Assembly: GCF_963678635.1 (NCBI RefSeq) | Contig: NC_087070.1 | Coordinates: 30,096,390-30,160,389 of the forward strand | Origin: Symsagittifera roscoffensis | Taxonomy: Eukaryota > Xenacoelomorpha > Acoela > Convolutidae | Length of the DNA stretch: 64,000 nucleotides | Direction of reading: 5' to 3' | Shown here: one piece after another, positions 33,291-43,610 of the stretch | Layout of the letters: every line of letters begins with the position of its first letter | How positions within the stretch are numbered: position 1 is the first letter of the stretch | Made by a program: the position numbers and the translations under genes | The notes under the pieces: generated by a model | The model's input: the letters and a program-made list of their open reading frames with translations, nothing else | What the model was told of the DNA's origin: nothing | Database searches by the model: none

Positions 33291-36200
33291 TTTTTAAAAC
33301 ACTCACTTCAGTTGATTGCAAAAAAAAAACAGAACTCATCACTCATCGTTTTCAGCAAAAAACAATCAAGGAAAAAGGACAAAGAGTATGCAATAACTCT
33401 AGATGATAAAATAATTGAGGAAAAACCAATGTAAATACCTAGGAGTAGTTCTAGATCAGTTTCTAACATTCCAAGATGAAATCAAAAAGATCTCGGGAAA
33501 ATGGCATGCGGAATAAAAACACTTCAATTGATCAAAAAGCCATTGCCAGTAAAAAGAAGACTCTTGATAACGAATGCACTGTTAATTAGTCATTTGCATT
33601 ACCCAGCAATTCTTTCAAGTGGAATACCCGCTAACTTAATGATATCTCTAGAAAAACAGTTAAGCTGGTCAGTAAAACTTGCTGCGATTGTACAAAATGC
33701 GACTCATCTTCAGACTTGAAGCTAAAACACAATATATTGCCAGTAACAATATTTCTGGACTATCAAATATTATGTCACTTTTGGAAAATACAACATCAAT
33801 TATTGCCAGCCTATTATAACAATGAGTCTGATAACTACCAAATAGATTTTAAGACAAGAAACAAAAAATTATATTTCGGCGACAGATACAATGGAATAAT
33901 TCTGTGAAATTAACTATGCACAAAAAGGTCTTAAAGCACTCGAAGCCAATTGCATTTTGTTGTCAAATTCTTTTTTAGAACACTCACTTCAGTTGATTGC
34001 AAAAAAAAACAGAACTCATCACTCATCGTTTTCAGCAAAAAACAATCAAGGAAAAAGGACAAAGAGTATGCTGTAACTCTAGATGATAAAATAATTGAGG
34101 AAAAACCAATGTAAATACCTAGGAGTAGTTCTAGATCAGTTTCTAACATTCCAAGATGAAATTAAAAAGATCTCGGGAAAATGGCATGCGGAATAAAAAC
34201 ACTTCAATTGATCAAAAAGCCATTGCCAGTAAAAACAAGACTCCTGATAACGAATGCACTGTTAATTACTCATTTACATTACCCAGCAATTCTTTCAAGT
34301 GGAATACCCGCTAACTTAACGATATCTCTAGAAAAACAGTTAAGCTGGTCAGTAAAACTTGCTGCGATTGTACAAAATACGACTCATCTTCAGACTTGAA
34401 GCTAAAACACAATATATTGCCAGTAACAATATTTCTGGACTATAAAATATTATGTCACTTTTGGAAAATACAACATCAATTATTGCCAGCCTATTATAAC
34501 AATGAGTCTGATAACTACCAAATAGATTTTAAGACAAGAAACAAAAAATTATTTTTCGGCGACAGATACAATGGAATAATTCTGTGAAATTAACTATGCA
34601 CAAAAAGCTCTTAAAGCACTCGAAGCCAATTGCAGTCTGTTGTCAAATTCTTTTTTAGAACACTCACTTCAGTTGATTGCAAAAAAAAAACAGAACTCAT
34701 CACTCATCGTTTTCAGCAAAAAACAATCAAGGAAAAAGGACAAAGAGTATGCTATAACTCTAGATGATAAAATAATTGAGGAAAAACCAATGTAAATACC
34801 TAGGAGTAGTTCTAGATCAGTTTCTAACATTCCAAGATGAAATCAAAAAGATCTCGGGAAAATGGCATGCGGAATAAAAACACTTCAATTGATCAAAAAG
34901 CCATTGCCAGTAAAAACAAGACTCTTGATAACGAATGCACTGTTAATACTCATTTGCATTACCCAGCAATTCTTTCAAGTGGAATACCCGCCAACTTAAT
35001 GATATCTCTAGAAAAACAGTTAAGCTGGTCAGTAAAACTTGCTGCGATTGTACAAAATACGACTCATCTTCAGACTTGAAGCTAAAACACAATATATTGC
35101 CAGTAACAATATTTCTGGACTATAAAATATTATGTCACTTTTGGAAAATACAACATCAATTATTGCCAGCCTATTATAACAATGAGTCTGATAACTGCCA
35201 AATAGATTTTAAGACAAGAAACAAAAAAATATATTTCGGCGACAGATACAATGGAATAATTCTGTGAAATTAACTATGCACAAAAAGCTCTTAAAGCACT
35301 CGAAGCCAATTGCAGTCTGTTGTCAAATTCTTTTTTAGAACACTCACTTCAGTTGATTGCAAAAAAACAGAACTCATCATTCATCGTTTTCAGCAAAAAA
35401 CAATCAAGGAAAAAAGACAAAGAGTATGCTATAACTCTAGATGATAAAATAATTGAGGAAAAACCAATGTAAATACCTAGGAGTAGTTCTAGATCAGTTT
35501 CTAACATTCCAAGATGAAATCAAAAAGATCTCGGGAAAATGGCATGCGGAATAAAAACACTTCAATTGATCAAAAAGCCATTGCCAGTAAAAACAAGACT
35601 CTTGATAACGAATGCACTGTTAATTAGTCATTTGCATTACCCAGCAATTCTTTCAAGTGGAATACCCGCTAACTTAATGATATCTCTAGAAAAACAGTTA
35701 AGCTGGTCAGTATAACTTGCTGCGATTGTACAAAATACGACTCATCTTCAGACTTGAAGCTAAAACACAATATATTGCCAGTAACAATATTTCTGGACTA
35801 TAAAATATTATGTCACTTTTGGAAAATACAACATCAATTATTGCCAGCCTATTATAACAATGAGTCTGATAACTACCAAATAGATTTTATGACAAGAAAC
35901 AAAAAATTATATTTCGGCGACAGATACAATGGAATAATTCTGTGAAATTAACTATGCACAAAAAGCTCTTAAAGCACTCGAAGTCAATTGCAGTCTGTTG
36001 TCAAATTCTTTTTTAGAACACTCACTTCAGTTGATTGCAAAAAAAAACAGAACTCATCACTCATCGTTTTCAGCAAAAAACAATCAAGGAAAAAGGACAA
36101 AGAGTATGCTATAACTCTAGATGATAAAAAAATTGAGGAAAAACAAATGTAAATACCTAGGAGTAGTTCTAGATCAGTTTCTAACATTCCAAGATGAAAT

Positions 36201-36640
36201 CAAAAAGATCTCGGGAAAATGGCATGCGGAATAAAAACACTTCAATTGATCAAAAAGCCATTGCCAATAAAAACAAGACTCTTGATAACGAATGCACTGT
36301 TAATTGGTCATTTGCATTACCCAGCAATTCTTTCAAGTGGAATACCCGCTAACTTAATGATATCTCTAGAAAAACAGTTAAGCTGGTCAGTAAAACTTGC
36401 TGCGATTGTACAAAATGCGACTCATCTTCAGACTTGAAGCTAAAACACAATATATTGCCAGTAACAATATTTCTGGACTATAAAATATTATGTCACTTTT
36501 GGAAAATACAACATCAATTATTGCCAGCCTATTATAACATTGAGTATGATAACCACCAAATAGATTTTATTACAAGAAACAAAAACTTAATTTTCGGCGA
36601 CAGATACAATGGGCAAAACATTGAAATTTCCTTCTGAAAA
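33291..36640 (+). repeat. ~680-bp tandem array of the LINE 1 RT C-terminal region
   Basis: Five head-to-tail units start at about 33291, 33970, 34650, 35332 and 36011 (at the word TAGAACACTCACTTCAG or its variant). The period is 679-682 bp and the units look well over 95% identical. Each encodes the same two short frames (for example 33501-33719 and 33716-33907), which are the end of the LINE RT protein. Unit boundaries fuse FGDRYNG, near the end of the protein, to ALEANCSLLSN, just after the RT catalytic motif. Partial units with the same boundary lie at 29896, 31437 and 32070. The last unit runs into the true LINE 3' end. Confidence 0.9.
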
Positions 36641-37420
36641 AGTCCGTCATAATCTGGAACAAAATAACAGATGATAAAGTCAACTTTGAAAACATACTAA
36701 CATACAGAAAAGCAAAGATAAAATTCAAGAACTATTATTTATTATAATGTAAAGAAGACCCCTCTGTGGCAACTCATGGTAAAGTTTCATAGAAAAGCTT
36801 CAAATTTATATACTAACATTTATATATAAAATACTTTGAAGCTCTCAGGTGAAAAGTTATCATCAATAATTGTAAAAACGTTGTATTTTTTTTTTTTGTA
36901 ACTATGCGTATCTCTGGAAAAACAGTTAAGTTGGGCAGTAAAAACTTGCTGCGATTGTGCAAAAAACGACTCATCTTCAGACTTGAAGCTAAAACACAAT
37001 ATATTGCCAGTAACAATGTTTCTGGACTATAAAATATTTTGTCTTTTTTGGAAAATACAACATCAATTATTGCCAGCCTATAATAACATTGAGTTGATAA
37101 CCACCAAATAGATATTATTACAAGAAACAAAAAATTATTTTTCGGCGACAGATATAATGGGCAATACATTGAAAACTCCTTCTTTAAAAGTCCGTCATAA
37201 TCTGGAACAAACTAACAGATGATAAAGTCAATTTTGAAAACATACTAACATACAGAAAAGCAAAGATAAAATTCAAGAATTATTATTTATTATTATGTAA
37301 AGAAGACCCTTCTGTGGCAACTCATGGTAAACTTTCATAGAAAAGCTTCAAGTTTATATAATAACTTTTATATATAAACCACCTTGAAGCTCTCAGGTGA
37401 AAAGTAATCATCAATGAAAA

Positions 37421-37910
37421 GGTAAGTCTGAGTTTAATTGGAAAATAATCTACCAGGCGTCCAGCAGCATCAAGTTACTTACATTAGAGGCGCTGCACAT
37501 TAGGAAAGAGAGACCGGCAATTAACACGCGCGACTAGTTTAGAAGTAGGGAGCTGACACTAAGGCTATAGTTCCAGAATCGAAAAATTCTGGCTAAAACA
37601 ACAAAATTTTGAAACAACTTACATGTTAGCAACAAAACGAAAATGTGAAAATAAAAATGAAGAAAACTCTCAGAAATTTGTGACAAAATGTTTTAAAATG
37701 TTACAAAATAGTTGTTACATAATTTCAGTGATATTTGTAAAGTTTTGATTGGTTGAATTTTTAAAATTTTGAAGTAATGATGTGTGTGACACTTTTTATG
37801 ATCTTTGATCATTTTGTACAGATAGTTTAGAATTTTTAAAACCCGAAGATGCACAAAATGTGCGAAAAAGTTTGTTTGAATTTACAAATTTAACGCATTC
37901 TCAAAATATT
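37421..37910 (+). repeat. Upstream terminal repeat (pLTR-like) of PLE3
   Basis: This 490-bp stretch repeats the PLE3 3' end (about 41220-41712) at roughly 94% by eye, in the same orientation. It begins in GIY-YIG coding sequence (AAGTCTGAGTTTAAT), includes the LEALHIRKER segment and ends just after the hammerhead-like motif (37850-37872, slightly altered). PLEs typically start with such a copy of their 3' end. Its left end is cut by LINE 1. Confidence 0.8.
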
Positions 37911-38027
37911 TAGATGTAAAATTTTGAAAACCTACGGCGTTGAGCCACTTCTCAATTACAGTCTCTCCTACAAGGAGACGTAATTTTAAAATTTTTTTCC
38001 CTTGTTTTAGTGGAGAAATCTTTTTAG

Positions 38028-38720
38028 TTGATAAATCTTTTTATATTTTACCATGTTAGAATTGAAGTGGTCTACAATGTAGCAGCTAGCTCACTCTACC
38101 ACAGCCTGGAACAACTGACCAACCCGGAAAAAGAACAATTTCTACCCAAAAATTTGGCTATTCCGGGACTTTCTTTAAACCCGAACACCACGAACCCAAA
38201 GAAGAACCTCGCAAGCCTAATCTGCAGGGCACCTCTAGCAGAAAAACGTCAAGTGGTAGTGTGGCACGACATCATCAATAATTTTATCAACAGCCACCGC
38301 ACAAACAATTTCAGAGCTTGCACTGCAGAGGAATTGACAGGAATCCTGAAGACACTGACAAATATCAGCGCAATTGTATACTTTCAGAGAAACGGTACAT
38401 CTGATATCAGGAACCAGCTGATCAGCTCGGGTATTCTTGTCATTCCTATTACAAAATGTCTCATTTCAAAGAGGAAGAGAAGAACGGAGCTGGTCAACGA
38501 ATATCAGGCACTGCACCAGGACATCCAGCTGGAGCTAAAGTCTTTGAGGATTGTGTTCGAACACCAAGACAACCTGCCAGCTGTCTTGTCCAAGCTTCGT
38601 TCAAACACAAAAAAGAAATCTCAATCGAGAAGGAGGGCGGAGAAAAGAAGACTGGTGAACATAGGCGAAGCAACTGTTGGTCGGACTGACGATGAGGCTT
38701 CAACGGAGAGGGTGAGTTAA
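38028..38720 (+). CDS. PLE3 ORF1, unknown function
   Basis: This open frame of 230 codons begins at a TTG; similarity to the other PLE copies begins at VAASSLYHSLEQL (about 38079). It has a proline/asparagine-rich N-terminal third, a middle with VVVWHDIINNFINSHRTNN and NLTISA-like strands ending in SSGILVIPITKCL, and a basic, probably coiled-coil C-terminus with LELKSLRIVFEHQ and a K/R-rich end. The same protein is recognisable in PLE1 and PLE2, so it was under selection. I do not know the family. Nucleic-acid binding is a guess from the basic tail. Confidence 0.6.
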   Translation: MINLFIFYHVRIEVVYNVAASSLYHSLEQLTNPEKEQFLPKNLAIPGLSLNPNTTNPKKNLASLICRAPLAEKRQVVVWHDIINNFINSHRTNNFRACTAEELTGILKTLTNISAIVYFQRNGTSDIRNQLISSGILVIPITKCLISKRKRRTELVNEYQALHQDIQLELKSLRIVFEHQDNLPAVLSKLRSNTKKKSQSRRRAEKRRLVNIGEATVGRTDDEASTERVS

Positions 38721-38791
38721 ACTTGTGTTATTTGAAATGCTTTGTGTCACGTGAGGTTTATTCCTCGTGGCCTGCAAACCAATGAGCACAG
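38712..38791 (+). other. Possible small intron between PLE3 ORF1 and ORF2
   Basis: The ORF1 frame ends at GAGAGG/GTGAGT, and 80 bases later stands GAGCACAG/TTG. PLE2 has the same layout: GTGAGA at 13168 and GACCACAG ending at 13243 (76 bp), with the conserved block CTCGTGGCCTGCAAA inside. PLEs are unusual in keeping introns. In neither copy do the flanking frames join cleanly by eye, so this is only a candidate. Confidence 0.35.
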
Positions 38792-41370
38792 TTGTACTCC
38801 CACCTCCATTCTTGATTTGCACTTTGAAAAACAAACTCATTTGGAAATTAGTCCGTGATTATGCGTCCATATATGTTAAATTTATCAACTGTCACCAACG
38901 TGTTAAATTTTTGAGATTTTGTCTAGAAAACGACATTATACCTGATTTTTTGAGGTTCAGGGTACCGGAAAATGGGGTGTTTTCGAACCAAGCAGTACAC
39001 AGTTTTCAGACAAAACTTCTAAGAACGGAGATAAACAAGGCAAGGACAGATGAGAAAAACGTTGAAGTCAAACTAGTAAGGGCGAGAGGCGCAGTACAGA
39101 GGGGTGTAGATGAGAACTTTTGGCCTTCGGTAATTAAACATTTAAATCTTAGGGGACAAAGACAAACAGCAACAGTCAAAGAGACCCATCAGAAGAAGCT
39201 AATGAAACTATCAGAAAGGCAAGACCGACCTCTAGGGAAGCATGGTGAGGGTTCGGTAAGAGCTCATGATGATGTTGAATTATCAAATTGGGTACAACAA
39301 GTGTTGGCATTAGGGCCAAAGCATCCCGTCACACTTTCTCGCCGACATTGACATCTTTCTATCGGATCTCAAAAATCGTAAAGTCCCCGGGGAGGCCCTT
39401 TGTGAGATCGAAGCTGTGGCAAAAGCCTATGCTAAGAGGGTGAAACAAACACCATCTGACAAAGGCGTTGAGAAGGCCCGAAAGTATCTGAGGAGTAATG
39501 GATTAGTTGCGGTACCGTATGACAAAGGCGTGGGTTTTGAGTAATGAGAAAGGACACCTACGAGAACAAGTTGTCGGATACATTAGATTCAAATCAATTC
39601 AGCAAAAGTAAAGGAACAAGTGATGCGATTGTTTTGAAGATAGAAAGAGACATCAAAAAGGAGTTGTTGGCTATGAGGAAAAAAGATGAAATAAGTGAGA
39701 GTCTCTACACAAGGATGAGGTCTACTGGGGGGCAGCCCGCCAGGCTTTATGGGTTGGCGAAAGTGCATAAAGTGAATACCCCATTAAGACCGGTCCTCTC
39801 CTTGCCTGTTAGCTCTTATTATAACTTGAACAAAGTTCTTGCTAAATTTTTCGAGAAAATTGAGGGCGCAAACATCGAAACCAACTCACTAGATGCGAGA
39901 GAAATCTTAGAGAGCACTAATCTTGAGCCAAATGAAAACTTGATATCTCTAGATGTGAAGAGTTTGTACACAAATGTTCCATTGAAAGAAGCGATAGACA
40001 TAGCTCTGAGAAAACTGCATGAGCAAGATGAACCACCATCAATTGCTAGGAAAACCATGAAGAGACTGTTGAACATGGCAGTTACTCAAGTCCATTTCAA
40101 GTGCAATGAAACATGGTACGTTCAGAAAGATGGTTTGGCAATGGAGGCATCTCTTGCCGTTATTTTAGCAAATCTTTGGCTGAAGCAGTACGAAACTGCA
40201 CTATCAAGGGATATTCCCGAAATGTTTTTGCCCGAGAAAGATCTCCACGGAATATGTCCCGAGTGCAATAAGAAAGTCACGTACAGGTCAAAAGGTGTAG
40301 AATGTGAATGCTGTTTGAACTGGTATCACGTAAAATGCGGTGATATATCAGATGATGAGTATCGAAATATAAGTGAAACCGTCTGGTACTGCAGAAAATG
40401 CATCGCAATAAGGGAGAAAAATAAGTCAGGGCAACAATCTAAATTGTTTCTCCGTTACGTTGATGATATAGTGAGAACAGTGAAGGGTGATTCTGAAAAA
40501 GTGCTACGGGCTGCAAACTTATACATCCAAATTTACAGTTCACAATAGAGACACCAAACAAAAACGGAACTTTGGCGATTTTGGATTTACAAATTAGTAT
40601 TGACAAAAGCAGGAAAATTAGCTGTGGGTGGTATTAAAAACCAACAGATATAGGTACCATACTCAATTTTAGAAGCTGCGCCCCCCTTCAGTACAAGAGA
40701 AGTGTGATTGAAGGAACTGTTCACCGGGTTTTCCGCAGTACGTCAACATGGGAAGAATAAGATAAAGCCATGAAAATCAACTGTGAGCAGTGGTTGGATA
40801 ACCATTATCCGGAAAGTTGGTCGTCGCGGGTTGCATCCCATGCCCTTGAAAAGATCATCAGCGAGGGCAAAAACAAAAAAAACATGGCTGAGAAAAAGAA
40901 GCCCTGTGATTATAGCAGTGATTTACCATCCATCTTGATGATCCAATATAGGGGGAATCACAGTCAGACATTAGCAAAAAAAGTGCGCGATATCACCAAT
41001 GCGCTGATAATATTCACGACGAGGAAATTGAAAACTTGTATGCCCTCTCTAAAATCTTCCTTTTCCAGTGAACTGAAAAGTGGTGTACAGACTTGAAAGT
41101 TGTGGGTGCAAATCCATCTATGTTGGCCAGACGGTTCGACATCTCACGACAAGGATTGAGGAACACCGAAAAGAGGATACCCCAGTTGGACAGCATATAA
41201 GGCAGTGTGGTAGTGAGCGTGGTAAGTCTGAGTTTAATGGGAAAATAATCGACCAGGCGTCCAGCAGCATCAAGTTACTTACATTAGAGGCGCTGCACAT
41301 TAGGAAAGAGAGGCCGGCAATTAACACGCGCGACGAGTTTAGAAGTAGGGAGCTGACACTAAGGATATAG
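38792..41370 (+). pseudogene. PLE3 reverse transcriptase with PHD finger and GIY-YIG nuclease
   Basis: The N-terminal PLE region holds IIPDFLRFRVPENGVFSNQ (38930-39000) and KLSERQ. The RT holds GLAKVHKVNTPLRPVLSLP (39755-39810), NLISLDVKSLYTNVPLKEA (39940-39990), DGLAMEASLAVILANLWL (40130-40185) and LRYVDDIVRTV (40450-40485). A PHD finger sits between the last two (40255-40410). Next is the thumb with YRSCAPxQYKRSVIEGTVHRVF-like sequence (40670-40735). The GIY-YIG domain is at 41085-41370: SIYVGQTVRHLTTRIEEH, then LLTLEALHIRKERPAINT. GIY-YIG supplies the nick for PLE integration. About four breaks interrupt the frame. In this copy a 5-bp gap near 41076 shifts the frame just before GIY-YIG; the duplicated 3' end at 47061 lacks that gap. 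Confidence 0.88.
40255..40410 (+). other. PHD-type zinc finger inside the PLE3 RT
   Basis: Eight zinc ligands fit the C4HC3 order: CPEC, then CECC, LNWYH, VKC and a final WYCRKC with the tryptophan two places before the last pair. PHD fingers usually read histone tails. It lies between RT motif B and the YVDD motif, and the RT frame is open through it. Decayed versions are at the same place in PLE1 (11284-11420) and PLE2 (14730-14880). Confidence 0.8.
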
Positions 41371-41652
41371 TTCCAGAATCGAAAAATTTTGGCTAAAACC
41401 TCAAAATTTTGAAACAACTTACATGTTAGCATAAAAATTAGCAACAAAACGAAAATGTGAAAATAAAAATGAAGAAAACTCTCAGAAATTTGTGACAAAA
41501 TGTTGTAAAATGTTACATAATAGTCGTTACATAATTTCAGTGATATTTGTAAAGTTTTGATTGGTTGATTTTTAAAATTTTGAAGTAATGATGTGTGTGA
41601 CACTTTTTATGATCTTTGATCATTTTGTACAGATAGTTTAGAATTTTTAAAA

Positions 41653-41680
41653 CCTGAAGATGCACAAAATGTGCGAAAAC
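41653..41680 (+). other. Hammerhead-ribozyme-like motif of PLE3
   Basis: CCTGAAGA, then a perfect 4-bp stem GCAC/GTGC with an AAAAT loop, then GAAAAC. This matches the CUGANGA and GAAA boxes around stem II, apart from one extra T before the stem. Copies of the motif are in all three PLEs and in the duplicate at 47640-47667. Stems I and III are not settled. Confidence 0.5.
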
Positions 41681-41850
41681 TTTTGTTTGAATTTACAATT
41701 TTAACGCTTTCTCTTAATAGATTTTGTTGTTTATTGTAATTATGCGTATCTAATGATGTTATATTATTTTTATGAATTGATAGAAAACATTTGACATACA
41801 CTTGTGTATTGAAATTAATTTCGATGTGCAAATAAAGTGTTCTTTTTTTT

Positions 41851-42646
41851 TCATTCGTACTTTTCGATATTTGACATTTTCGAGATTTGACGGAATTTAG
41901 GAATTAAAAAATCTTATTAAATGAAATTACCAACCATTTAATTGGGTGCTGTCAGATTACACTAAAAGCCTGCAGATTTGGATTCCAATCTATGTGGTTT
42001 TCCAATCCAGAGGTGCGTAACAAGCTAGTTGACCTGATTTTTTTTTAATTATTTTTTTATATGCAAGGGCCGTGCAATCTGGTATTAGTTTCCTGTAAAC
42101 ATTTTCCTGTAAACAACATTGCCTCAGTATGATCTCCAATTTGAAGATCTCCATTCTCAGCGCGTTGCACTCTGAACTGCAGCGGTCGTCTCTCTGTTAG
42201 AAACTGCAACAGATATATTTTTAGCATGTTAGAATTTTGAATATCCGTACCATTTTAATTTGCTTTTAAGGTTGTTTGTGGTTTTACCAACTTGTTTTCA
42301 GTTTCTTTTTTTAATGTTTTTCGTTTTTGTCGGTGAAATAAGTTTCATTAATATTTCGGCTTATTGGCCTCATGTTGTGTCCTTCAATTAGCAAAATAGT
42401 CCCTTTTTTCCCTGTTTAGGAAGCTTCGGCCTATTTTATATTGCATTATTCGCCTCATATTTTGTCGTTTAATGATCTGGGGCTTAAACAACTTTTTTAT
42501 TAGTTTTTAAGTATCCTTTTTTCTAATTTCATTTTTTGTTTCTTTTTCTCGAGTTGATTAGTTTTGGGCCATGTTATATTGGCTGGTTGGCCTCAAATTT
42601 TGTCGTTTGACAAGCTAAGTTTTTGTGTGTGCTTCTGTGTTCTGAA
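41851..42646. other. KIF3A upstream region, copy 1, with degenerate repeats
   Basis: AT- and T-rich sequence without coding potential. Between 42350 and 42620 a loose repeat occurs three times: TTCGGCTTATTGGCCTCATG, CGGCCTATTTTATATTGC with CGCCTCATATTTTGTCGTTT behind it, and GGGCCATGTTATATTGG with GGCCTCAAATTTTGTCGTTT. Copy 2 has the same at 47838-48633. Confidence 0.5.
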
Positions 42647-43065
42647 GGGTGACGTCCCATTTGTACCAACGGTCATTTGTACCAAAATGAAAAATCGGTC
42701 CCATTTGTACCAAAATTATTCAACTCGATTTCTGATTGGTCGAATTGTGAGCCAACAAATTACTACACTAATTTTCTGCTGTTCAACAGAAAACTAAACA
42801 GCAGAATAGTGACCGCCGCAGTCGCGCCAACGTGTTGCGAGCTTGCCTACAGAGGGTAGGACTCTATACGAAAATTAGAGCCGGTTATCGCCGCAAACCG
42901 GCGACGCGCGCGTAGCGCGCCCACCGGCGACTTTAAACCAAGAGCTTAAAGTAGTCGGCTTCATAATCTTAGGCCAATTGAATATTTTTGGTACTAACGC
43001 GATTGATTCTTTATTTTGGTACAAATGGGACTGATTTATCATTTTGGTACTTGTGAATACCCACC
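42647..43065. mobile_element. hAT-type MITE, copy 2 (GGTACAAATGGGAC subfamily)
   Basis: A 419-bp element between two copies of GTTCTGAA (42639-42646 and 43066-43073). The ends are inverted (GGGTGACGTC and GGTGGGTATT). Subterminal inverted words read CCATTTGTACCAAAAT on the left and ATTTTGGTACAAATGG on the right. The CG-rich core (42808-42930) is closely similar to that of copy 1 at 16.4 kb. No ORF. It lies about 0.55 kb upstream of the KIF3A start. Confidence 0.8.
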
Positions 43066-43287
43066 GTTCTGAAGGTAATGGGGAGATAAATTTTTCCATT
43101 AGTTTGTATGTCTTTTTGAATTTTTTTTGCTTGAAGGGGTTCCTCTCTGGTATTTTTGGCTTGTTTACTGCTTGATAATTTTTCTTCTGATTCGATTTTT
43201 TTGTCGTCTATTGTTTTTGTGTGAGTTTTTGATTCGTTTTGACAGATTTCGGTATTTCTGATTTTTTTTTCGATTTAGTGTCTGCTT

Positions 43288-43404
43288 AGTATTGTATAGC
43301 AAGTGGCAAGAATCTCGGCTTCGCCTAGTATTGTATAGCAAGTGGCAAGAATCTCGGCTTCGCCTAGTATTGTATAGCAAGTGGCAAGAATCTCGGCTTC
43401 GCCT
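43288..43404. repeat. 39-bp minisatellite, three units, upstream of KIF3A exon 1 copy 1
   Basis: Three perfect tandem units beginning AGTATTGTATAGCAAGTGG, about 0.2 kb before the KIF3A ATG. Copy 2 has two units at 49275-49352, which is one of the largest differences between the duplicates. Confidence 0.9.
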
Positions 43405-43603
43405 CTGTGTAATAAGCTGAGCTTTCGTTTCCTTGACTTATCTAAAAAACTAAAAAATATTCAAACGCAGTAATAACAGTTGATCTAAGATCTTAAAAAT
43501 GATCGAAGGCTCTAACAGAAGCTAAAAAACAGTTAATTCAAAATATTTTATGCCGAACTAACTAGAAAAATAAATAAGACTTTTTTCAAATCACAATTGT
43601 TTC

Positions 43604-43605
43604 AG
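43604..43605 (+). other. Splice acceptor five bases before the KIF3A ATG (copy 1)
   Basis: A pyrimidine-rich stretch, ATTGTTTCAG, ends at 43605 and is followed by ATAAA and the ATG. It looks like a 3' splice site, so the mRNA start is either joined from a 5' UTR exon further upstream or added by spliced-leader trans-splicing. Copy 2 has the same site at 49552-49553. Confidence 0.55.
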
Positions 43606-43610
43606 ATAAA

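Larger units (their letters stand above)
27698..37420 (+). mobile_element. CR1/L2-type LINE 1, rearranged mosaic
   Basis: In order: the end of ORF1 with an SGNH-esterase segment (27698-28057) and a basic N/Q-rich tail (28101-28394); the ORF2 endonuclease (28714-29600); the pre-RT region (29640-29880); then jumps. At 29896 the sequence skips to the RT C-terminal part, at 30343 it returns to the pre-RT region and runs through the RT (to 31437), and from there the C-terminal part recurs again and again. The 3' UTR (32690-32950) is repeated at 36640-36900 and 37190-37420. A ~680-bp array fills 33291-36640. The 5' end is truncated, as usual for LINEs. The last copy of the 3' end joins PLE3 at about 37420. 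Confidence 0.85.
37421..41850 (+). mobile_element. Penelope-like element PLE3, nearly full length
   Basis: It consists of a pLTR-like repeat, a 5' region, ORF1 (38028-38720), a short GT-AG-bounded spacer, the RT-PHD-GIY-YIG ORF (38792-41370) and a 3' region with the hammerhead-like motif, ending near a T run at 41840. It is the best-preserved PLE of the window, with about four breaks in ORF2. From 41009 on it belongs to the tandem duplication, and a second copy of its 3' end lies at 46991-47830. It sits about 1.75 kb upstream of the KIF3A start. Confidence 0.88.

Noticed and set aside
33291-36640. Regular repeats as a CRISPR array or a repeat-protein gene
   Set aside because: The unit is 680 bp, with LINE coding content and no spacers, and each unit is broken by stops.
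38792-41370. PLE called as telomerase or group II intron RT
   Set aside because: The C-terminal GIY-YIG domain, LYGLAKVHK-type RT start and hammerhead-like ends identify a Penelope-like element.
41118-41603. 161-codon minus-strand frame, repeated at 47105-47590
   Set aside because: It is antisense to the GIY-YIG coding sequence and PLE 3' region, has no known motif, and is low in complexity. A shadow frame.
42564-42859. Plus-strand frames of 60-77 codons over the MITE (and their copies at 48551-48846)
   Set aside because: They run through the inverted ends and the noncoding core of the MITE. No protein-like composition.
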